From the NCBI GenBank assembly GCA_034620365.1, contig JAQGEQ010000079.1:558001-622000 (forward strand): a stretch of 64,000 nt of DNA, read 5' to 3'. A program made the translations under genes and the position numbers. Of this stretch, positions 59,201 to 64,000 are shown one piece after another. The notes under the pieces are model-generated. The model did not search any database. It saw only the letters and a program-made list of their open reading frames with translations, and had not been told where the DNA came from. Origin of the DNA: Pegea sp. RAD2-039 (lineage: Eukaryota; Chordata; Thaliacea; Salpida; Salpidae). Positions within the stretch are counted from its first letter, which is position 1. Each line of letters starts with the position of its first letter.

Positions 59201-62200
59201 TGTCAAATCTGTGAAAAGTTGACTGATCTTCATCTTCTCTTCGCTGTCTTCTTTTACTTCAGTTACTAGTTGTAGAGATACTTTTAATATTTTCATCGAA
59301 AAAGGTTTGAAATTTTCCCCGTAAGAAACCCAAATCTATTTTGAAGAAATTTCAAATTTCAAATAAAATTGATTTTTATTCGAACTTTTTGATCGTTTTC
59401 AATTTGATGAATGTTGAAAAGTTCAGTTCCATTTTTATCAAATAATCGTCGAATCAGCAAACTGCGAGCTGCTCCAACTTTTGGTTTATGCCAAGACGAC
59501 AGCTCTTTTAGAAACTAATAAAAAAATACATTTATTAGTATCCACCAATAAACCAAAAGTTTTAATTAGTATTAAAAAAAGTTATCAGCAAGTCGACTTC
59601 AATGAAATTTGTAACAAGCAAAACGACTAACTCGAAACCAATGAAGACTTTGATTAGATTGATTCCTATCAGATTTTTTGGAACTAGTTTTTAGAATGTT
59701 TCTTAAATTGATATGAATCTTTCGGTAGCAGTTATCGCTTCCATTGTCATAAATTGTCACTTGCAAACCAGAAATTCCTAACTTCATATCGTTAATATCT
59801 ATAATTGATCAAGTCTCAAGTTTATGATTGAATTTGATCTTAAAAATGTCTTCAACAATTGTCATCAATTAATTTAGTGTGATATTTTATTAAATAGTGT
59901 GACAATTTGAAATCACGTGACAGTATCTTACCGATTTCAGTAATATGAGCAAATTTACTGTCTTCCTGATTCATTGATATTTGCATCAGCTTTTTTACTC
60001 GCTTCTTATATTTTGAAAGAGACTTTCTTAAATTTTCTATCTCCTTTTTCATCTGAAACAACAAGAAAACTTGTTATTGACAAATTTTTAATCTTTATCT
60101 TACTTTTATTAAACTTTCATCACTTTCTTCATCTTTTCTATCTTCATCCAAATCAAAATACTCCATTTCAATCATCCTACGAAAACACAAAACAATCTTC
60201 TCATACATCAGACCTAATTCGACCCTTACTTTTCTTGCTGATCTTTTTGAATGACTTTCAACTTATTTAGCTGAGAACGAAGACAACTGATGACGTGTGA
60301 ATGAAATTCGATGGACCCTTGTACATCAAAACCTTCACCTTTTGCAACCCACAGTGGACCATAAACTGCTGAACCACTGATTACAGTAGCATCAATACTT
60401 TCAACTGACAAATTCAATCAGTTATCAACGATTAATCAAAGCTTTAAAGACTCTAAAACCTGAGTGAAGTTTGATTGTACTTCCTTTCCAATCGAACCAA
60501 TTACGAGCCGACCCATTCAAACCTAGCTTAGAAGTACATTTGTCCAAAAACTACAAAACAAACATCTTTTGTTCACAAAAATAATAAATCTACTCAAAGT
60601 ATTGAAGACAAACTTTATTTTCTCATCATCTAATCTTTTACCTGATTCTTATGATCTTCCTCATCAACTAAAACTTCATGACTTTCTCTTCCTTCACCAT
60701 TAACAAACACCAAAATCTTATAAGTTTCTTTACCAAGTAACCGGTTCAATCTTTTACAATTTAAAAGCTTTTTCTTTTGATTTTCTATAAAAAAATTAGT
60801 TATATTTTAAAGATAGATTTTAAAGTAACCAATCAAATTTTGTCACAATTAAGATTTCAGCTAACTTGTGCCACTATTTTTAAAGGGATCTTTATAGGAT
60901 TCTCCCATTGAAATAAAGACTGCGGCATCTCTAGAAATATCTTCATTACGAAATGCTTCTGAACCATCTTCTAAAAACACTCTTCTGGCAGCCATGTTCA
61001 ATTTGAGCTTTATTGTTGCTCTCTCTAACAACTAAATAATAAAGGTTTAATCATAAACTTAATTTAGATAAATAAAAGTATTAAGCCTGAAATAACAGTT
61101 TCAAAAATTAAAGTATCTTAACAGAAATATCAAATTGCTCGTATTTTTAAACCTGTTTAATATTTGGTTCAACAATCTTTACAAAATTATTGAATGTTCC
61201 ATTAATGAAAGCTCTGCAAATTATGTTTGCAGCTGTTTGCTTGTATGATGATTTAGTTGACTGTTTTAAGGTCTTTCTGTAAAAAAAGAGAACTAACGGA
61301 AAGTTCATCTTCAGTTATAGAAGATCACCTATTTAATGAAACATAAGCAGATGAAGGTCTTGTTGTTATGGTGGTGGCTTTGACTTCATTAGTTTTCTAA
61401 AAAAATATTTTAATCAAAATTCATTCAACTTTGAAACTAATGGAGCTACATCTTTGTTTGAAAGCTCTGAACTTTTATCACCACTGAGTTCTGTTTGAGG
61501 GATTTCAACTGGTTGACTACGGACAGATAGCTTAGCTGAATGCGGCCGTTTGTTTCTTTTATTATTTATCTGTAAAACAAAATAAAAAAACATCTAAAGT
61601 TGTTCAATATTTATCTTATTTTTAAATGATTTTTCTAAACAAATTATTAGAATTTTCAAATGATTATTAAAAACTTATTTGCCTTCAATGTAGTCGAGAG
61701 AACTTTTGAATTAGGTAAAAGTGAATACGGTGTAGGAGCTACTTGTTGCATATAAGGACTCACTTCTATTCTGCAAAAAATAATTTGAAAATGACAAAAC
61801 ATTAATTCTAATTTTTCAAAACTTTGTCTAAAAAATTACGATTTAAGTATTTTTTTTAACAAGTAAATTGTAATGGTAAATTATCTCTTCGTTTTCTACT
61901 TATTTTTTTTTTGACTTACATTTGTCTAAACCTCTTAATTTCTACAGTAGATTATGCTAAATTGTGATACTAAAAACCTTTTTAGTATTCTTCTGTAGTC
62001 ATATTGTTGTGAGTTTGCTATAAGAGCTGTATAATTTCAGCTGTACATCGAATAAGATAAACAGATAAATAATAAATATTCCTATTATCGAATCTCAAGG
62101 TTTCAAACAAAAGTATTGATAATATATTTAAAATATTTGACATATTTAAGTACTTATCATGATTTCTGAAACCATACTGAAATACTTGTTTGGGATCTTT

Positions 62201-62403
62201 TAGTTAAATTTAAATTAAAGTTGTTTATATTTTATTTGTAATAAATTGTTGAACATTTTCGAAGATAACTGCGTCAAAATATTGTTTAACATCAATTAAA
62301 CTTACTCTTTTATTCGAGAAGACTTAGAAGATAAACTTTCTTTGTATAGTTGAACAATAACATCTTCTAAACTTTTTTCATCATAACTTTGTTTCTTGAA
62401 CAT
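53248..62403 (-). CDS. DCDC1: DCDC1-like multi-doublecortin protein
   Basis: One 9.2 kb gene with roughly 25-30 short exons, start at 62403 (MFKKQSYDEKSLEDV), stop at 53248. The order of domains matches vertebrate DCDC1. A doublecortin-like (DCX) unit at 61.3-60.87 kb has INGTFNNFVKIVEPNIKQ, then NMAARRVFLEDGSEA and FISMGES. A second at 60.8-60.2 kb has PLWVAKGEGF. A coiled coil spans 60.2-59.9 kb. A third DCX unit (59.8-59.2 kb) has NGTELFNIHQIENDQKVW. A Trp-rich stretch carries YQRWSYTSNG and WKKLRFSWPVL. A fourth unit (57.6-56.9 kb) has RRLFDSHGTELFNLRGLKRD. A QW-type trefoil-like stretch lies at 56.2-55.5 kb, a Cys-rich patch at 55.4-55.2 kb, and further DCX-like units run to the end (KRLYTSNGMQILHMEQL; RRLYNQEGIQISTF). 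DCX domains bind microtubules; the human protein acts with dynein in cytokinesis. I did not resolve every exon. Confidence 0.87.
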
Positions 62404-64000
62404 ATTTTTTTTTAATTTAACCAATTGAAGAATACATTAACTTTCCAACATTTTATCAAAAATATGAAAACAGTTAGTTGCTAGTAATAACCATTGATTT
62501 AGTAAAACTATGCTTAACAACAATAATGAACAATGTTAATACTTTGGTTATTTTTCTTGCCTAAACTAAAAAATAATTAACAACAATTATAATTTGTTTA
62601 TTATTTATTTCAATAAATGCAAAGGAGGGTACCTGAAAAGAGCATCTCTCACTAACACACATTCTCACAATTAACATCTATTTAGTCAAAAATATAGAAA
62701 GTAAAAGATGTAACACATGACATTTCAGTAGTCCTCAAAGCATATAACAGTGAACAATTACATAGAATGTTAATAATTTAAAAAAAGGAAAAGTCACAGA
62801 AATGAAAATGTTGGCAATATCATAATGGTTCAACTTCTTTTTGAACAATAATGTGTGAAAAGATAATTTATTCTTAATAGAAATAAAAGAAAAGCATATC
62901 ATAAAGTTTGTTGTCAAAAACCATATTCATATAATAATAATGCATAGTTCCTATAGTAGTTATATAAATTAGTTAGATATATAAGTAAAACTTAATATAT
63001 TTGTTTAATTTGATTTTATAGCTTTTAAAACTAAGTTGTAAACTTTGATAAGAATAGAAATATGTGTAAATTGTAATAAACTATAAGTAAGTTGATTTTT
63101 TAAAATTATAAATTACCTAAGAATTGTACGAATAATGAGCTGTTATAGAAACTAAGATAATCATTGCCTTTGCTTATTTAATTCAGTTAACGTTTATTTA
63201 ACGTTTAAATTTTCTTTTAATTCCAACTTTAGTTGCTAAGCAACAAATTAATGAATCATATTCATGAATTAAAAATCTGTCATAGAATATTTTGACATAA
63301 CTGAGTAATATTTTTGCTTTAAATATCGTTTAATTATTGAAGCAATGAATTTTCAAGCAAATAGAAAAAGTAAAATAAAAATTAACAAAATAAATTATTA
63401 ATTTTAAGCATTTAATTGCTCGTAAGTATTCTCAGCATTTACAAAATAACTCTATTTAATAATAAAAAAGGTCTAAGATCTATAACAATTTAAATTTTTC
63501 AAATTCTACCACGAAGTAACGTTTTATTTTATATATAAACAATTATTAAGGAAGCAGACGCGTTTCTAAGGAAACATCTTAAAATCAAAATACGAATTTC
63601 GAATAAATATGCTACGGAGACTACCACCTAGCGATGAATTTCATTTACATCTTTTTAAATTTTGCAACAACATCAACCGTTTATAAACAACAAATAATTT
63701 ATCTAAACTTATTTTTTCGAATTTTTTCCTTTACTTAATTATAACATCTCATCAGAAGTTGCTAATTGATATAGACCCGAGTAACATAAAATGTAGCTAT
63801 AATCTAGCTATTTTCTATTCTAATAAACTAAACTAAATAAATACATTAGTACTAATTAGACTAAACAATTTATAAATCATTTAGTGGTAATTGAAAAATA
63901 AAATTAATCATTATTTACAAAAACGTTTTTTATTAAATGATATTTATTTATGCCACAATTTCTTTAAAATAAACTTTTTGTCCTTGTTTTAAAAATCTGA
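62404..64000. other. AT-rich upstream flank of DCDC1
   Basis: About 1.6 kb with no supported gene, repeat or RNA. A 60-codon minus-strand frame at 62735-62917 is AT-driven noise. The DCDC1 promoter should lie here, but no element is distinct. Confidence 0.65.

Noticed and set aside
61681-61684. GC donor (AAG-GCAAAT) in DCDC1
   Set aside because: A canonical GT donor a few codons upstream (AAA-GTTCTC) is also in phase, so a GC-AG intron is not demonstrated.

Overview
The window is animal (metazoan) nuclear DNA. It is very AT-rich, and its genes are split by many short GT-AG introns, often 44-60 nt and some near 35 nt. The recognisable products are animal proteins: a muscarinic-type receptor, FANCM, NTAN1, DCDC1, a GT49 glycosyltransferase and germ cell-less. 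I cannot name the species. Short introns, closely packed same-strand genes and splice-acceptor-like motifs just before several start codons point to a compact invertebrate genome, possibly one with spliced-leader trans-splicing. That placement is inference.

Region 1 (1-20.2 kb) is a segmental and tandem duplication block. A ~4.1 kb non-coding unit headed by a 14-bp minisatellite (1-4137) recurs at 16607-20208. Between the two copies lie four tandem copies of a 3' fragment of a germ cell-less (GMCL1-like) gene, each preceded by an 87-bp minisatellite of 2, 7, 13 or 10 units. All four share an in-frame stop and a one-base insertion, so the ancestor was probably already broken before amplification. 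Copy 4 is truncated.

Region 2 (20.2-30 kb) holds NTAN1 (+), a long gene-poor AT-rich stretch with a LINE reverse transcriptase relic, an F-box gene with a C-terminal Cys/His motif (+), and a 22-bp minisatellite in which most units carry CACGTG.

Region 3 (30-41.4 kb) is mostly minus strand: an ankyrin-repeat gene, a 168-aa orphan only 67 bp upstream of it, a tandem CH-domain-like gene, a two-exon muscarinic-like receptor, and a GT49 glycosyltransferase with an altered DxD motif and a possible frame break.

Region 4 (41.4-52.3 kb, +) holds a two-exon orphan, a 7.3 kb FANCM orthologue (about 23 exons: SF2 helicase at the N-terminus, degenerate ERCC4 fold at the C-terminus) and a stand-alone smoothelin-like CH gene. 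FANCM carries a coding 10-aa repeat and an intronic copy of the 14-bp minisatellite seen in region 1.

Region 5 (53.2-62.4 kb, -) is one large gene orthologous to DCDC1, with several doublecortin-like domains. The last 1.6 kb is featureless AT-rich DNA.

Exon coordinates were derived by hand from reading frame, splice consensus and remembered family alignments. Internal exon phases agree for NTAN1, the F-box gene, the CH genes, the ankyrin gene, the receptor and most of FANCM.
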